Positions 54,197 to 64,000 are shown, numbered from the stretch's first letter. The stretch is DNA of 64,000 nt from Collinsella sp. (GCA_018368345.1 JAGZEK010000003.1:62001-126000); one strand, 5' to 3'. Made by a program: numbers and translations. The notes: generated by a model not told the origin, from the letters alone.

Positions 54197-55795
54197 TTAT
54201 TCCCACTCGATGGTCGCGGGCGGCTTAGATGTAATGTCGTAGCACACGCGGTTGGCGCCGGGAACCTCGGCCACGATGCGGCCGGAGATGCGGGCCAGCA
54301 CGTCGTAGGGCAGCTTGGCCCAGTCGGCGGTCATGGCATCGCTGGACTCGACGGCACGCAGGATGATCGGGCGCTGATAGGTGCGCTCGTCGCCCATAAC
54401 GCCGACGGACTTAATGTCGGGCAGGACCGCGAAATACTGCCAGCAGCTGTGCTCGGAGTTGCGCTCGCCGGTCTGCTCAAACAGGCGCTGGTTGTAGGCG
54501 TCGAGCTCCTCGCGCACGATAGCGTCGGCATTCTTGAGGATCTCAAGCTTCTCCTTGTCGACCGCGCCGATGATGCGGATGGCAAGGCCCGGGCCCGGGA
54601 AGGGCTGGCGGAACACGATGTGACCCGGCAGGCCGAGCGCCAGACCAAGTGCGCGGACCTCGTCCTTAAAGAAGTGGTCGAGCGGCTCGATAAGGTCGAA
54701 GTGCACGCCCTCGGGGAACGGAATCAGGTTGTGGTGGCTCTTGATGGTGGCCGTCTTGCCGCCCGTCTTGCGAGCGCCGGACTCGATGATGTCGGGGTAG
54801 ATGGTGCCCTGAGCCAGGTACTTGACCGGCTTGCCATCGGTCTCGAGCTGCTGCGCCACGGCGAAGAACTCTTTCCAGAACTGCGTACCGATGATGCGGC
54901 GCTTCTCCTCGGGCTCGGTCACGCCGGCCAGAAGCTCGGCATAACGGTCCTCGGCGTGGACGTGGATAAAGTCGACATCGAACTGCTTGGTGAAGACCTC
55001 CTCCACCTGCTCGGGCTCGCCCTTGCGCAGCAAGCCGTGGTTGATGAACACGCAGGTCATCTGCTTGCCCACGGCGCGGGCGCCCAGCGCAGCCACGACG
55101 GAGGAGTCGACGCCGCCGGACAGGGCCAGAATCACGCGGTCGTCGCCGACCTTCTCGCGGAACTCGGCCGTCATGGTCTCGACCAGGTTGTCCATGCTCC
55201 AGTTGGGCTCCAGGCCGCAAATCTCAAACAGGAAGTTGCTCAGCAGCTGCTGACCGTACTCGGAATGCTTGACCTCGGGGTGGAACTGCGTGGTGAAGAT
55301 CTTGCGCTCAACGCACTCCATAGCAGCAACCGGGCACACGTCGGTGCTGGCGGTAACGGTAAAGCCCTCGGGCACCTCGGAAACGGCGTCGCGGTGGCTC
55401 ATCCACACGGTCTGCTCCATAGGCGTGGAGTTAAAGAGCTTGGCGCCGGCCGTGCGCGTGATGGTGGCGCGGCCGTACTCGCCCACCTCGGAGTGGCCGA
55501 CCTTGCCGCCGAGCGTCACGGCCGTGATCTGATGGCCGTAGCAAAAGCCCAGGACGGGAAGGCCCAGGTCAAAGATGGCGGGATCGATAGACGGAGCGTC
55601 CTCAGCGTACACGGAGGCCGGGCCGCCAGAAAGGATGAGCGCAGAGGCGTTCATCTCGCGAATCTCATCGGCCGAGATGTCGCAGGGAACGATCTCGGAA
55701 TACACGTTGAGGTCGCGGACGCGACGGGCAATGAGCTGACCGTACTGCGCACCAAAGTCGAGTACGAGGACCTTTGCGGAAGCCTTTTGATCCAT
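54197..55795 (-). CDS. guaA: GMP synthase (glutamine-hydrolysing)
   Basis: 532 residues. Glutamine amidotransferase domain (about 10-200: catalytic Cys in GFCYGHQ, then the His/Glu site FHPEVKHSE), ATP-pyrophosphatase with LSGGVDSSV, and a C-terminal dimerisation domain ending TIEWE. It converts XMP to GMP with glutamine and ATP. ATG 55795 follows AGGGGGAAACC; an upstream frame to 55921 is not needed. The last 15 coding bases are repeated at 43446, so the 3' end may have been rebuilt by an integration. Confidence 0.97.
   Translation of the reverse strand: MDQKASAKVLVLDFGAQYGQLIARRVRDLNVYSEIVPCDISADEIREMNASALILSGGPASVYAEDAPSIDPAIFDLGLPVLGFCYGHQITAVTLGGKVGHSEVGEYGRATITRTAGAKLFNSTPMEQTVWMSHRDAVSEVPEGFTVTASTDVCPVAAMECVERKIFTTQFHPEVKHSEYGQQLLSNFLFEICGLEPNWSMDNLVETMTAEFREKVGDDRVILALSGGVDSSVVAALGARAVGKQMTCVFINHGLLRKGEPEQVEEVFTKQFDVDFIHVHAEDRYAELLAGVTEPEEKRRIIGTQFWKEFFAVAQQLETDGKPVKYLAQGTIYPDIIESGARKTGGKTATIKSHHNLIPFPEGVHFDLIEPLDHFFKDEVRALGLALGLPGHIVFRQPFPGPGLAIRIIGAVDKEKLEILKNADAIVREELDAYNQRLFEQTGERNSEHSCWQYFAVLPDIKSVGVMGDERTYQRPIILRAVESSDAMTADWAKLPYDVLARISGRIVAEVPGANRVCYDITSKPPATIEWE
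54198..54212. repeat. Right att-like site in the guaA 3' end
   Basis: TATTCCCACTCGATG, identical to 43446-43460. The guaA 3' end is an established tyrosine-integrase target; 10.7 kb lies between the copies. Confidence 0.55.
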
Positions 55796-56063
55796 GGTTT
55801 CCCCCTCTTGTTGGCGGGGAGCCGGTGCCCACCCGCGCGAATAAACGAAAACAGCTTTCATAGTGTACACGTTATATGGGGTTTCTCGTCCCTCGCAGCC
55901 ATCAGCGCACGGCAAACGCACGACCTAGGCCCCTATTTGACAACAATTGAAGTGTTACCAAACGTTACAGATGATGTAATACGTTTGAACATTGGACGCC
56001 CTGTGCCACAATACTGCCGAACGACTCCGCCTCTGCGGCGGCAAATACGATAGGAATACCAGC

Positions 56064-57077
56064 ATGAAGCGCATCCTTCTCATCGCCACGGGCGGCACCA
56101 TCGCATCGACCGAGGACGGCAACGGCCTCTCCCCCGCCCTGACCGGTGAGGAGCTCGCCCAGAGCGTCCCCGAGATCTCGGGCCTCTGCGAGCTCGACGT
56201 CGTGCAGCCCATGAACATCGACAGCACCAATATGCGCCCCAGTGACTGGATGCGTATCCGCGACGTCATCGTCGAGGGTTATGCCGACCACGACGGCTTC
56301 GTGATTCTGCACGGCACCGACACCATGAGCTACACCGCGGCGGCGCTTTCCTATCTGATTCAGGACAGCCCCAAGCCTATCGTACTCACCGGCTCGCAAA
56401 AGCCCATGGGCAATCCCTTTACCGATGCCAAGCTCAACCTGTACCAGAGCCTGCTCTATGCGCTCGACGAGCACTCGCACGACGTCTCAATCGTGTTTGG
56501 CGGCGTAGCCATTGCCGGCACGCGTGCCCGCAAACAACGCACCATGAGCTTTAACGCGTTCATTAGCGTCAACTATCCGCCCATCGCCTATATCCGCAAC
56601 GACCGCATCGTGCGCAACGGGCTTCACGGCACGCATCAGGGCGAAAACCCGGTGCGTTTCTACGACAGCATCGACCCGCGCGTATTTGTACTCAAGCTCA
56701 CGCCCGGCGTAAACCCGGGCATCCTCGACGCCCTTGCCGATAGCTACGATACCGTAATCCTTGAGACCTTTGGCATTGGCGGTATTCCCGAGTTTGGTGA
56801 GTCGGGCGAGCCGTTCCAAGAGGCAATTTTCCGCTGGGTCGATTCGGGCCGCACCGTCGTTATGACCACACAGGTCCCCGAAGAGGGCCTCGATCTGGGC
56901 GTTTATGAGGTCGGCCGTGCTTACGCCGATCATCCGGGCATTCTGCGCGGCGACGACATGACCACCGAGACGCTCGTGGCCAAGACCATGTGGGCGCTCG
57001 GCCAGTCACGCGATGCCGCCGAGATCCAGCGCCTGTTCTACAGCCAAGTCAACCACGACCGCATCCCGATGGCCTAA
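56064..57077 (+). CDS. L-asparaginase (type I-like)
   Basis: 337 residues. Hydrolyses asparagine to aspartate and ammonia. The N-terminal ATGGTIAST nucleophile loop and HGTDTMSYTAAALSYL hold both active-site threonines and the Asp-Lys partners (TGSQKPMG). No signal peptide, so cytosolic, as in AnsA. ATG 56064 follows AGGAA. No partner transporter. Confidence 0.93.
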   Translation: MKRILLIATGGTIASTEDGNGLSPALTGEELAQSVPEISGLCELDVVQPMNIDSTNMRPSDWMRIRDVIVEGYADHDGFVILHGTDTMSYTAAALSYLIQDSPKPIVLTGSQKPMGNPFTDAKLNLYQSLLYALDEHSHDVSIVFGGVAIAGTRARKQRTMSFNAFISVNYPPIAYIRNDRIVRNGLHGTHQGENPVRFYDSIDPRVFVLKLTPGVNPGILDALADSYDTVILETFGIGGIPEFGESGEPFQEAIFRWVDSGRTVVMTTQVPEEGLDLGVYEVGRAYADHPGILRGDDMTTETLVAKTMWALGQSRDAAEIQRLFYSQVNHDRIPMA

Positions 57078-57099
57078 TTCAGTTGTCGACGGGTATCCC

Positions 57100-57318
57100 C
57101 TATTCAATCCCCTCGAGAAGCTCTGACACCGTCATGCCGAGTGCGGGTGCGATCTTAAATAAAACCTTGAGCGTGAAATTTGCCGTCCCATCTTCGATTC
57201 GGTCGAGGTAGGGTCGGCTGATTCCTGTCGCCACACAAAAATCAACCTTGGAGATACCAAGGTCCCTGCGTGTCTCTTCGACCCGCCTGCCAAGAATCTG
57301 TTTCGCACGTTCGTCCAT
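57100..57318 (-). CDS. Small XRE-family regulator
   Basis: 72 residues: a single helix-turn-helix domain (DLGISKVDFCVATGISRPYLDRIEDG) typical of Cro/CI proteins. Divergent from the 129-residue gene, with a 26-base palindrome between them that is probably its operator. ATG at 57318. No strong ribosome site is visible. Confidence 0.85.
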   Translation of the reverse strand: MDERAKQILGRRVEETRRDLGISKVDFCVATGISRPYLDRIEDGTANFTLKVLFKIAPALGMTVSELLEGIE

Positions 57319-57346
57319 GCAGCCGAGTTTGAAATGGAGCTGAACA

Positions 57347-57372
57347 AAAACGTAAACTATAGTTTACGTTTT
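57347..57372. promoter_or_regulatory. 26-base perfect palindromic operator
   Basis: AAAACGTAAACTA followed by its exact complement. It sits between divergent start codons (57318 and 57395), so it could control both genes. The XRE protein is the obvious candidate. Confidence 0.7.
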
Positions 57373-57394
57373 GCCGAATACACAGGAGTTTTCT

Positions 57395-57784
57395 ATGTCG
57401 GGTTCTTCGGTCCGCATGTACCGAGCCACGCTTCGCACAAACAGCGCACCGCCCAAGCTCGTCGTCGTTGAAGCCGAATGCCTTTCGCCCGATGAGCGCA
57501 CAGCATTTGCATTGCTATCAAGTCGCGTCGCCGCCGTTCTGGTCCCTTGCCCGGCGCAAGGTGAACTTGCCATCCAATGCCAGACGCACAGCTGCTCGCT
57601 CAATCAGGCTGCCGTAATCGCAACCAGCCAACGCGGTCTGCCCCTTCTCCTGGAAGCCGGTATCGCGCTCGCCCTTCGCGGCGCCGGATACGAAAACGAG
57701 GCCGCCGCCGACATGGTCTTTAAACCACGATCGAGCGGCGGCCTCGCAGCAGCCATTGAATATATGTGCAGACTCGTTGCCTAA
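57395..57784 (+). CDS. Protein of unknown function beside the XRE regulator
   Basis: 129 residues, not recognised. ATG at 57395 follows AGGAG. Mixed alpha/beta composition with a conserved-looking VPCPAQGELAIQCQTHSC segment (three Cys and one His) and hydrophobic LLLEAGIALAL; no membrane helix long enough to be certain. It overlaps none of its neighbours. Likely under XRE control. Confidence 0.6.
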   Translation: MSGSSVRMYRATLRTNSAPPKLVVVEAECLSPDERTAFALLSSRVAAVLVPCPAQGELAIQCQTHSCSLNQAAVIATSQRGLPLLLEAGIALALRGAGYENEAAADMVFKPRSSGGLAAAIEYMCRLVA

Positions 57785-57793
57785 AAGGACAAG

Positions 57794-58177
57794 CTAGAAA
57801 CCAAGGCCAAAGCCCGTTCCGGTAATCGCCGAGTACATAAAGTAAACGTTGACCACGTTGAGGAACACACCCGTGATGCAACCGTTGCGCAGGTAGCGCT
57901 CGCACACGATGCGCGCCATGGCGGCGGAGTCATCATTGTTCTTTGTCTGGCGTCCCGCCGTAAAATACGTCGCCACGCTCAGCAGCAAGTTGAGCACCGG
58001 CAGCGCCAGCAACTCGTAGCTCTTGCCCCAGCGCGTCGCCTCGCCGGCGGCATTAAACTTTGTTGCCACCTCGGGACCAATGTTGGGGATAACACACGCT
58101 GCGACCACCAGCGGAATCACCGCAAGTACGAGCAGCGCAATACCCATGTAGCCGGCTTTTTTGCCATATTTAAACAT
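57794..58177 (-). CDS. DUF1648/SdpI-like membrane protein
   Basis: 127 residues with three helices (about 10-32, 56-75, 100-122) and the family motif GEATRWGKSYELLALPVLNLLL. DUF1648 is the N-terminal part of SdpI-type immunity proteins. Whether it confers immunity is not known. It follows the YchF gene by 11 bases. Confidence 0.7.
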   Translation of the reverse strand: MFKYGKKAGYMGIALLVLAVIPLVVAACVIPNIGPEVATKFNAAGEATRWGKSYELLALPVLNLLLSVATYFTAGRQTKNNDDSAAMARIVCERYLRNGCITGVFLNVVNVYFMYSAITGTGFGLGF

Positions 58178-58188
58178 ATGCGTCGTCC

Positions 58189-59265
<1,077 letters not shown>

Positions 59266-59379
59266 GACAGCTCCTTTTGGTACAAGCATTTCAAACTGCA
59301 TAAGTATAGCGCCGCCGCAGCATCTGGGCGAACCCGGACGCCACGGCGGCACGAATGAAGCAGAGATAGGGGCCGCTGA

Positions 59380-60633
59380 CTAGTCCGCGAGTTTCTCCAC
59401 CTGATCGAGCATCTTGTCGAGCTTGGCCTTCGCCTCGGCCTTGACCTTCTGGGCTTCTTCGTGGGCCTTAGCCTTCTGGGCGGCCTTTTCCTCGGCCTCG
59501 GGATCGACGACGACCAGGTTGGATGCGTCATGCTCAACCAACTTGAGCGCATGCTCAGGGCACACCTTGACACAGGCACCGCAGCCCAAACAATACGTGG
59601 ACTCCAACGCAAAGCGGCCGCTTCCCACCAAATCGCAGGCAAACGTGGGACATACATTGACGCACTCGCTGCACGACGTGCACTTGTCAAAGTCGCACTC
59701 CGGCGTACTCACCTGCATGTTTTGGGCAAGCTCGGGGTGGTTTTGCAGCGTTGAGAGCACCAGCTGTCGACCGTGCGTGAGCGAACGGCGACGCTTGGTC
59801 GTCGTGGTGCCGCACATGGTGTTGAGCGTACGCTCCAGCTGGGTAATCTGATGGCGATGAGCCTTGAGCTTCTGCGTCACCGAGGCGAGCGCCGCCGTCG
59901 CCGGATTGAGCTTGGTCACGGTCAAGCCCGTCGTGCGGGCGATCTTTTCCATGTACTCCTTGCGCTCGTACTCGCGGCGCTTATGACACTTGAGGCTCTT
60001 GGGGTCGACCTCCAGCCCCATGCCCGTGCCGGACCATTCCTCGGCCTTCGCAATCGCCTCGCCCAGAATATCCTCGCCACCGGTGTTGCGGCACTTATCG
60101 CACACGCCCAACGGCAGGTACACGCTCACGTTGGGATAGTCGGCCAGCACCGAGAACCAGGTCTCGGCCGTAATATCGCCCACGCAGGCAACGACGACCT
60201 CGTTCTCGCGCGGCATGCGCTTGAGGGCGCGCGTGCAGGTAACGTAGGCGGTCTCGTGGCTCGCAGCTGCAGAGACAATGTCGTCGTAAAGGTTTTTGGG
60301 CGCCAGGCGCGGCGAAATAATCGCCTCGGTCGGACAGGCAGCGGCGCACAGGCCGCACTTGCGACAGGAGTCGAGGATCTCGATAGCGTCTTCCTCGACC
60401 TCGATAGCGTTGACCGGGCACACATCCATGCACGCGGTGCAACCGCTCTTTTCGTTTTTGCAGGTCAAGCACGGAATGGTGTTGCCGCGCGGACACTCCT
60501 TGTAGTCGGCAGGATTCCACTGCGGCGCCGACGGATCGAGTGCGTCGGTCACACCGCCAAACGGGTTTTTAAGAAAGTCGAAACCCTTGCTGATTTCGAT
60601 AATGTCATCAAACAGATCGTGTTCCTGCGCCAT
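59380..60633 (-). CDS. 4Fe-4S ferredoxin-like protein
   Basis: 417 residues. Ferredoxin motifs at the N-terminus (CTACMDVCPVNA, then CRKCGLCAAACPTEA) and at the C-terminus (CTSCSECVNVCPTFA and CLGCGACVKVCPEHA). Between them is a 240-residue domain with CDKCRNTGG and a coiled coil (VTQKLKAHRHQITQLERTL). A Lys/Glu/Ala-rich tail follows. No redox enzyme neighbour. Probably a cytosolic electron carrier. GGGAGGGG precedes ATG 60633. Confidence 0.85.
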   Translation of the reverse strand: MAQEHDLFDDIIEISKGFDFLKNPFGGVTDALDPSAPQWNPADYKECPRGNTIPCLTCKNEKSGCTACMDVCPVNAIEVEEDAIEILDSCRKCGLCAAACPTEAIISPRLAPKNLYDDIVSAAASHETAYVTCTRALKRMPRENEVVVACVGDITAETWFSVLADYPNVSVYLPLGVCDKCRNTGGEDILGEAIAKAEEWSGTGMGLEVDPKSLKCHKRREYERKEYMEKIARTTGLTVTKLNPATAALASVTQKLKAHRHQITQLERTLNTMCGTTTTKRRRSLTHGRQLVLSTLQNHPELAQNMQVSTPECDFDKCTSCSECVNVCPTFACDLVGSGRFALESTYCLGCGACVKVCPEHALKLVEHDASNLVVVDPEAEEKAAQKAKAHEEAQKVKAEAKAKLDKMLDQVEKLAD

Positions 60634-60784
60634 GCGCGGCCCCTCCCTGAGCAGTGCAAACAAGCAAGAAATAATGATACGCCATCGGCCCGTGCCTCGA
60701 GCAAATTACACGCGGAGCACCTTTGGGACAAATAGCCTATGGCCTATCGCCGCCTCGATTGCACAAGGTCAATCAAGCGCCAAA

Positions 60785-61852
60785 CTATGCCTCGCACATG
60801 AGCTGCACGAGCTTTTGTTTGGTCACCTTGGCCTGCTCGTTGGCTATGTTACGCTCGTTTCTAAAGACCGCATTTGCAACACCCTGCAGGTCGGCATCGG
60901 AAATCTCGCCAAGGCCCAGCTCCTCGAGCGTCGTCGGCAGACCAACGCGCTGGCAAAACTCGAGCACCTGATCAAGCTCGGGCGCACGCTCCAGGCGCAG
61001 CTGCACCACCAGACCAAATGCCACGGCCTCACCATGCATGGCCTTGCACTCGGGCAGAATCGTCAGACCGTTGGCGATGGCATGTGCCAACGCCAGGCCG
61101 CCACTCTCAAAGCCAACACCCGAAAGCAGAATATTGCACTCGATCAGGCGCTCAACCGCCGGCGATGTACGCCCCTTTTTGAGATCGCGCTTGGCAGCGA
61201 CGCCGCACTCCATGAGTGTGTCATAGCAGGCACGAGCCGCAACCAAGGCCAAGTGCCCAGGCGCGCCACCGTGCTCGTTGGCGCCGTGCGCCGCGGCGCA
61301 CGAACGCGCCTCGAAGTACGTCGCCAGCGCATCGCCCATACCGGCGACCGTCATGCGCAGTGGGGCCGCAGCAACCACATCGGTATCGACCACGACCAGG
61401 TCTGGATTCTTCTCGAGCATCAGGTAGCGGTCGAACGACCCATCCTCGTGATACAGCACCGAAATCGCGCTGCACGGACCGTCCATCGAAGCCGCCGTGG
61501 GGCATACGCACAACGGCAGCTCGGCATAAAACGCAACGGCCTTGGCGATATCGAGCATCTTGCCGCCGCCAATGCCCACCACCATGTCGCAATACTCGGC
61601 CTGGGCTTCCTGAGCCATTCCGACAACGGCCTCTTCCGTACACGGACCGTTATAAATCTTAAAGAACGGCTCGCTTAGATCTTCGTCCAGAAATCCATCG
61701 ACGATCTGCCTGCACAGCCGATCCTCGGTGCCCTGGTCAAACAAGACATAGGCAGCGCAGCCCAACCATGACAAATACCTGCCCTGACGCGAAAGTTCGC
61801 CCGGCCCCTGAACATACCGGCCGGGACCGCCATATACCATGGGAAGCGCCAT
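60785..61852 (-). CDS. Glycerol dehydrogenase-like enzyme (second copy)
   Basis: 355 residues, iron/zinc alcohol dehydrogenase fold: GIGGGKMLDIAKAVA, metal ligands in AGMGDALATY (Asp), LAHAIANGL (His) and KAMHGEAVAFG (His). It parallels the adjacent 366-residue paralog but has a divergent N-terminus. Oxidises glycerol to dihydroxyacetone with NAD, or an analogous polyol. Starts at ATG 61852. Confidence 0.85.
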   Translation of the reverse strand: MALPMVYGGPGRYVQGPGELSRQGRYLSWLGCAAYVLFDQGTEDRLCRQIVDGFLDEDLSEPFFKIYNGPCTEEAVVGMAQEAQAEYCDMVVGIGGGKMLDIAKAVAFYAELPLCVCPTAASMDGPCSAISVLYHEDGSFDRYLMLEKNPDLVVVDTDVVAAAPLRMTVAGMGDALATYFEARSCAAAHGANEHGGAPGHLALVAARACYDTLMECGVAAKRDLKKGRTSPAVERLIECNILLSGVGFESGGLALAHAIANGLTILPECKAMHGEAVAFGLVVQLRLERAPELDQVLEFCQRVGLPTTLEELGLGEISDADLQGVANAVFRNERNIANEQAKVTKQKLVQLMCEA

Positions 61853-61882
61853 ACGAGAATCCGCCCTTCATCAAACACCGAT

Positions 61883-61913
61883 TGGTGCAAAGTAACCTGA
61901 CCCCTTTGCACCA
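61883..61913. repeat. Family C palindromic repeat
   Basis: TGGTGCAAAG and CTTTGCACCA flank 11 bases. Similar in design to families A and B, between the two dehydrogenase genes. Confidence 0.6.
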
Positions 61914-61918
61914 TAGCA

Positions 61919-61955
61919 AAAAGGGGCAAAGCCATCTGTTGGCTTTGCCCCTTCC
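61919..61955 (-). terminator. Intrinsic terminator of gldA
   Basis: AAGGGGCAAAGCC pairs perfectly over 13 bases with a seven-base loop; followed on the minus strand by TTTTTGC. Confidence 0.85.
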
Positions 61956-61965
61956 TTAGCTTAGT

Positions 61966-63066
61966 TTACTCATCCATAAGGTAGTAGTGGCCCAGCGCGT
62001 CGGCACCCAGGATGGCGTTTGCGACCATCTCGGGCGTCACCTCAAACGGCATGTTGCACATGGTGTCCTCGGGCGCGCACGCGGCCTCGGCAACAATCAT
62101 GGCCTTCTCGCGCGTAACCTCGGCAACGCCAAGCTCCTTCATCGTGACCGGCAGGCCCAGCTCAATACAGAAGCCCAAGACTTCCTCGAGTTTCTCAGTC
62201 GGGGCATCCTCGAGTACCAGCTGGACAATGGTGCCAAAGGCGACCTTCTCGCCGTGATACATGCCGTGGCACTCGGGCAGCATCGTCAGGCCATTGTGGA
62301 TGGCATGAGCAGCAGCAAGGCCCGAGCTCTCAAAGCCAATGCCCGAAAGCAGCGTATTGGCCTCGATGATATGCTCGACGGCAGGCGTCAACGCTCCCTT
62401 CTCCAGCGCAACCTTGGCCTTGACGCCGTCGGCCATAAGCGTCTCGTAGCAGAGCTTGGCAAGCGCCAGACCAGCCATGCCGCCCTTGCCGCCAGCGCAG
62501 GTGCCACCGTCGGCATCGTGCGTTGCCTGGGCCTCGAAATAGGTTGCGAGCGCATCGCCCATACCGGAAACCGTCAGGCGCACCGGGCTCGCCGCGATAA
62601 CCGTCGTATCCATAAGGACAATATTGGGGTTTGCCTTAAGGAAGAGATATTTATCGAACTGGCCATCGTCGGTGTAGAGCACCGAAAGCGCCGAACACGG
62701 GGCATCGGTCGAAGCAATGGTGGGGCAAATGATAACCGGGGACTCCAGATAATAGGCGACGGCCTTCGCGGTGTCGAGGATCTTGCCGCCACCGACGCCG
62801 ACGATGATGTCGCAACCGTTGTCGCGAGCGAGCGCAACCAGGCGATCGACCTCGCCCTTGGAGCACTCGCCGTTAAAGTCCTCAAACAGCAGCTCGGCCT
62901 TAGCCTCGGCAAAGCCGCCCTCGATCTTGGCACCGACGCGCTTCTTGCCCGAAGGCGTCACGATGACGAGGGCCTTAGCGCCAAGCGGCTCGACATAAGA
63001 GCCGAGCTTGGCCAGCTCGTCTGGGCCCTGAATGTACTTGCTGGGGCTATTGAAGATTGCAGCCAT
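61966..63066 (-). CDS. gldA: Glycerol dehydrogenase
   Basis: 366 residues, the usual GldA size. NAD-binding GVGGGKILDTAKAVAYY, metal ligands in SGMGDALATYFEA, AAHAIHNGL and HGMYHGEKVAFG. It is the canonical copy; the second one is downstream. Converts glycerol to dihydroxyacetone in anaerobic glycerol use. The stop at 61966 is 11 bases from its terminator. Confidence 0.9.
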   Translation of the reverse strand: MAAIFNSPSKYIQGPDELAKLGSYVEPLGAKALVIVTPSGKKRVGAKIEGGFAEAKAELLFEDFNGECSKGEVDRLVALARDNGCDIIVGVGGGKILDTAKAVAYYLESPVIICPTIASTDAPCSALSVLYTDDGQFDKYLFLKANPNIVLMDTTVIAASPVRLTVSGMGDALATYFEAQATHDADGGTCAGGKGGMAGLALAKLCYETLMADGVKAKVALEKGALTPAVEHIIEANTLLSGIGFESSGLAAAHAIHNGLTMLPECHGMYHGEKVAFGTIVQLVLEDAPTEKLEEVLGFCIELGLPVTMKELGVAEVTREKAMIVAEAACAPEDTMCNMPFEVTPEMVANAILGADALGHYYLMDE

Positions 63067-63098
63067 TTTTATCCCATTCTCTAATAATAAAAAAGAAA

Positions 63099-63128
63099 GG
63101 GGCTCCGTACGGATACGTGCGGAGCCCC
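63099..63128 (-). terminator. Intrinsic terminator of the alcohol dehydrogenase gene
   Basis: GGGGCTCCG and CGGAGCCCC with a long AT/GC loop, followed on the minus strand by TTTCTTTTTTATT. Confidence 0.85.
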
Positions 63129-63150
63129 TCGTTACGATAACAAGAGTCGA

Positions 63151-64000
63151 TTAGAAATCGATGTCGGTGTCGTAGTAGCAGGCCTTGAGGATCTTCTCGA
63201 AGTCGGCAGCCTTGGTCTCACGCGGGTTCTCGGGCGTGCAGGCGTCCTGCTCGGCGTTCGCGGCGATCTCGGGGAGCTTGGCGAGGAACTCCTCCTCGGA
63301 AACCATCTGCGGGTTCTCGGCGTCGACCTTCACGCCACCATTCGCGTAATCCTTGATGGACTGCGGAATGTTGAGCTGGTCGTTGAGGTCGCGAATCTTC
63401 TGGACGAGCGCGGCAATGAGCTCCTCGTTGGTCTCACCGGGAAGGTGCAGGATCTCCTTGGCCACGTAAGCGTAACGCTCGGCAGCACGCGGGTCCTTGG
63501 AGTTCCACTGGATGACCTTGCCCAGGTACATAGCATTAGCGGCACCGTGGATGATGTGGCCGTTCTCAAAGGCTGCACCGGTCTTGTGAGCCATGGAGTG
63601 AACGATGCCGAGCAGGCCCGAGGAGAAGGCGATACCGGCGATGCACTGAGCCTCGTGCATGTGCTGACGGGCCTCATGGTCGCCAGCATAGGACTTGGGC
63701 AGCCACTCGACGATCTCGCGGATGCCGTGCAGGGCGTTGGCATCGGTGAACATAGAGGCGCAGGTGGAAACGTAAGCCTCCATGCAGTGGGTCAGAGCGT
63801 CCATACCGGTGTGAGCGCACAGCTTGGCGGGCATGGTGTAGGTGAGCTCGGGGTCGACGATGGCGACATCAGGGGTGATGTTGAAGTCGGCCAGCGGGTA
63901 CTTGATGCCCTTGGCGTAGTCGGTGATGACGGAGAAGGCAGTGACCTCGGTAGCGGTGCCGGAGGTAGAGGAGATGGCGCAGAAGTGAGCCTTCTGACGC
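63151..64000 (-). CDS. Iron-containing alcohol dehydrogenase, partial
   Basis: About 283 residues visible; the N-terminus lies beyond the right edge. Present: SSTSGTATEVTAFSVITDY, HTGMDALTHCMEAY, HSMAHKTGAAFENGHIIHGAAN (metal His). It matches single-domain iron alcohol dehydrogenases of gut anaerobes, although the C-terminal half of AdhE cannot be excluded from this part. Reduces acetaldehyde or similar aldehydes. Confidence 0.9.
   Translation of the reverse strand, partial: RQKAHFCAISSTSGTATEVTAFSVITDYAKGIKYPLADFNITPDVAIVDPELTYTMPAKLCAHTGMDALTHCMEAYVSTCASMFTDANALHGIREIVEWLPKSYAGDHEARQHMHEAQCIAGIAFSSGLLGIVHSMAHKTGAAFENGHIIHGAANAMYLGKVIQWNSKDPRAAERYAYVAKEILHLPGETNEELIAALVQKIRDLNDQLNIPQSIKDYANGGVKVDAENPQMVSEEEFLAKLPEIAANAEQDACTPENPRETKAADFEKILKACYYDTDIDF

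Noticed and set aside
54122..56053. 643-codon plus-strand frame
   Set aside because: It is antisense to guaA, which is certain from its motifs.

Overview
The window is 64 kb of high-GC bacterial chromosome, packed with genes and with short spacers. Gene content and style fit a Coriobacteriia actinobacterium, most likely Collinsella: LPxTG-type surface proteins, XRE and LuxR-type regulators, mannose-family PTS, MalY-type lyase, and glycerol and iron alcohol dehydrogenases. This assignment rests on recalled family distributions, not on a search. No rRNA, tRNA or CRISPR array was recognised.

Layout. 0-20 kb is mostly core: prfC (cut by the left edge), a GntR-ABC exporter operon, a ClC channel, a LOG protein, a K+ channel, a hybrid sensor kinase with two solute-binding domains, a PPOX flavoprotein, MalY/PatB, TrmO, an XRE-zinc ribbon-TipAS regulator, glutaredoxin, Dus and a very large MacB-like exporter. 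19-23 kb is a redox and signalling block: a TlpA-like lipoprotein, a polyferredoxin membrane protein, an overlooked 49-residue CxxC micro-protein and a two-component system. 23-30 kb holds a guaA 3' remnant, a LuxR regulator, a 1,455-residue surface protein and a lipoprotein. 30-35 kb carries a ParE/ParC-type topoisomerase pair behind a perfect LexA-type box. 35-39 kb holds an LPATG surface protein, a MerR-controlled carboxymuconolactone decarboxylase-cupin fusion and two micro-proteins.

39-54 kb is the accessory part. A WYL regulator converges on an unknown 559-residue protein with a HEPN-like R-N-x3-H motif. Next to it is a ToxN/AbiQ-like toxin whose transcript begins with a strongly folded leader, so a type III toxin-antitoxin locus is possible. 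From a 15-bp repeat of the guaA 3' end (43446) to guaA itself (54198) runs a probable integrated segment. It holds three SAM methyltransferases behind iron-box-like palindromes, and a seven-gene operon: LevR-like regulator, PTS IIB-IIC-IID-IIA, GH172 (DUF2961) glycosidase and ROK fructokinase. This operon reads as import and cleavage of a fructose-containing oligosaccharide or difructose dianhydride.

54-64 kb returns to core: guaA, L-asparaginase, an XRE regulator with a 26-bp perfect operator, a DUF1648 protein, YchF, a ferredoxin-like protein, two tandem glycerol dehydrogenases and an iron alcohol dehydrogenase cut by the right edge. Three families of intergenic palindromes are scattered through the core regions.
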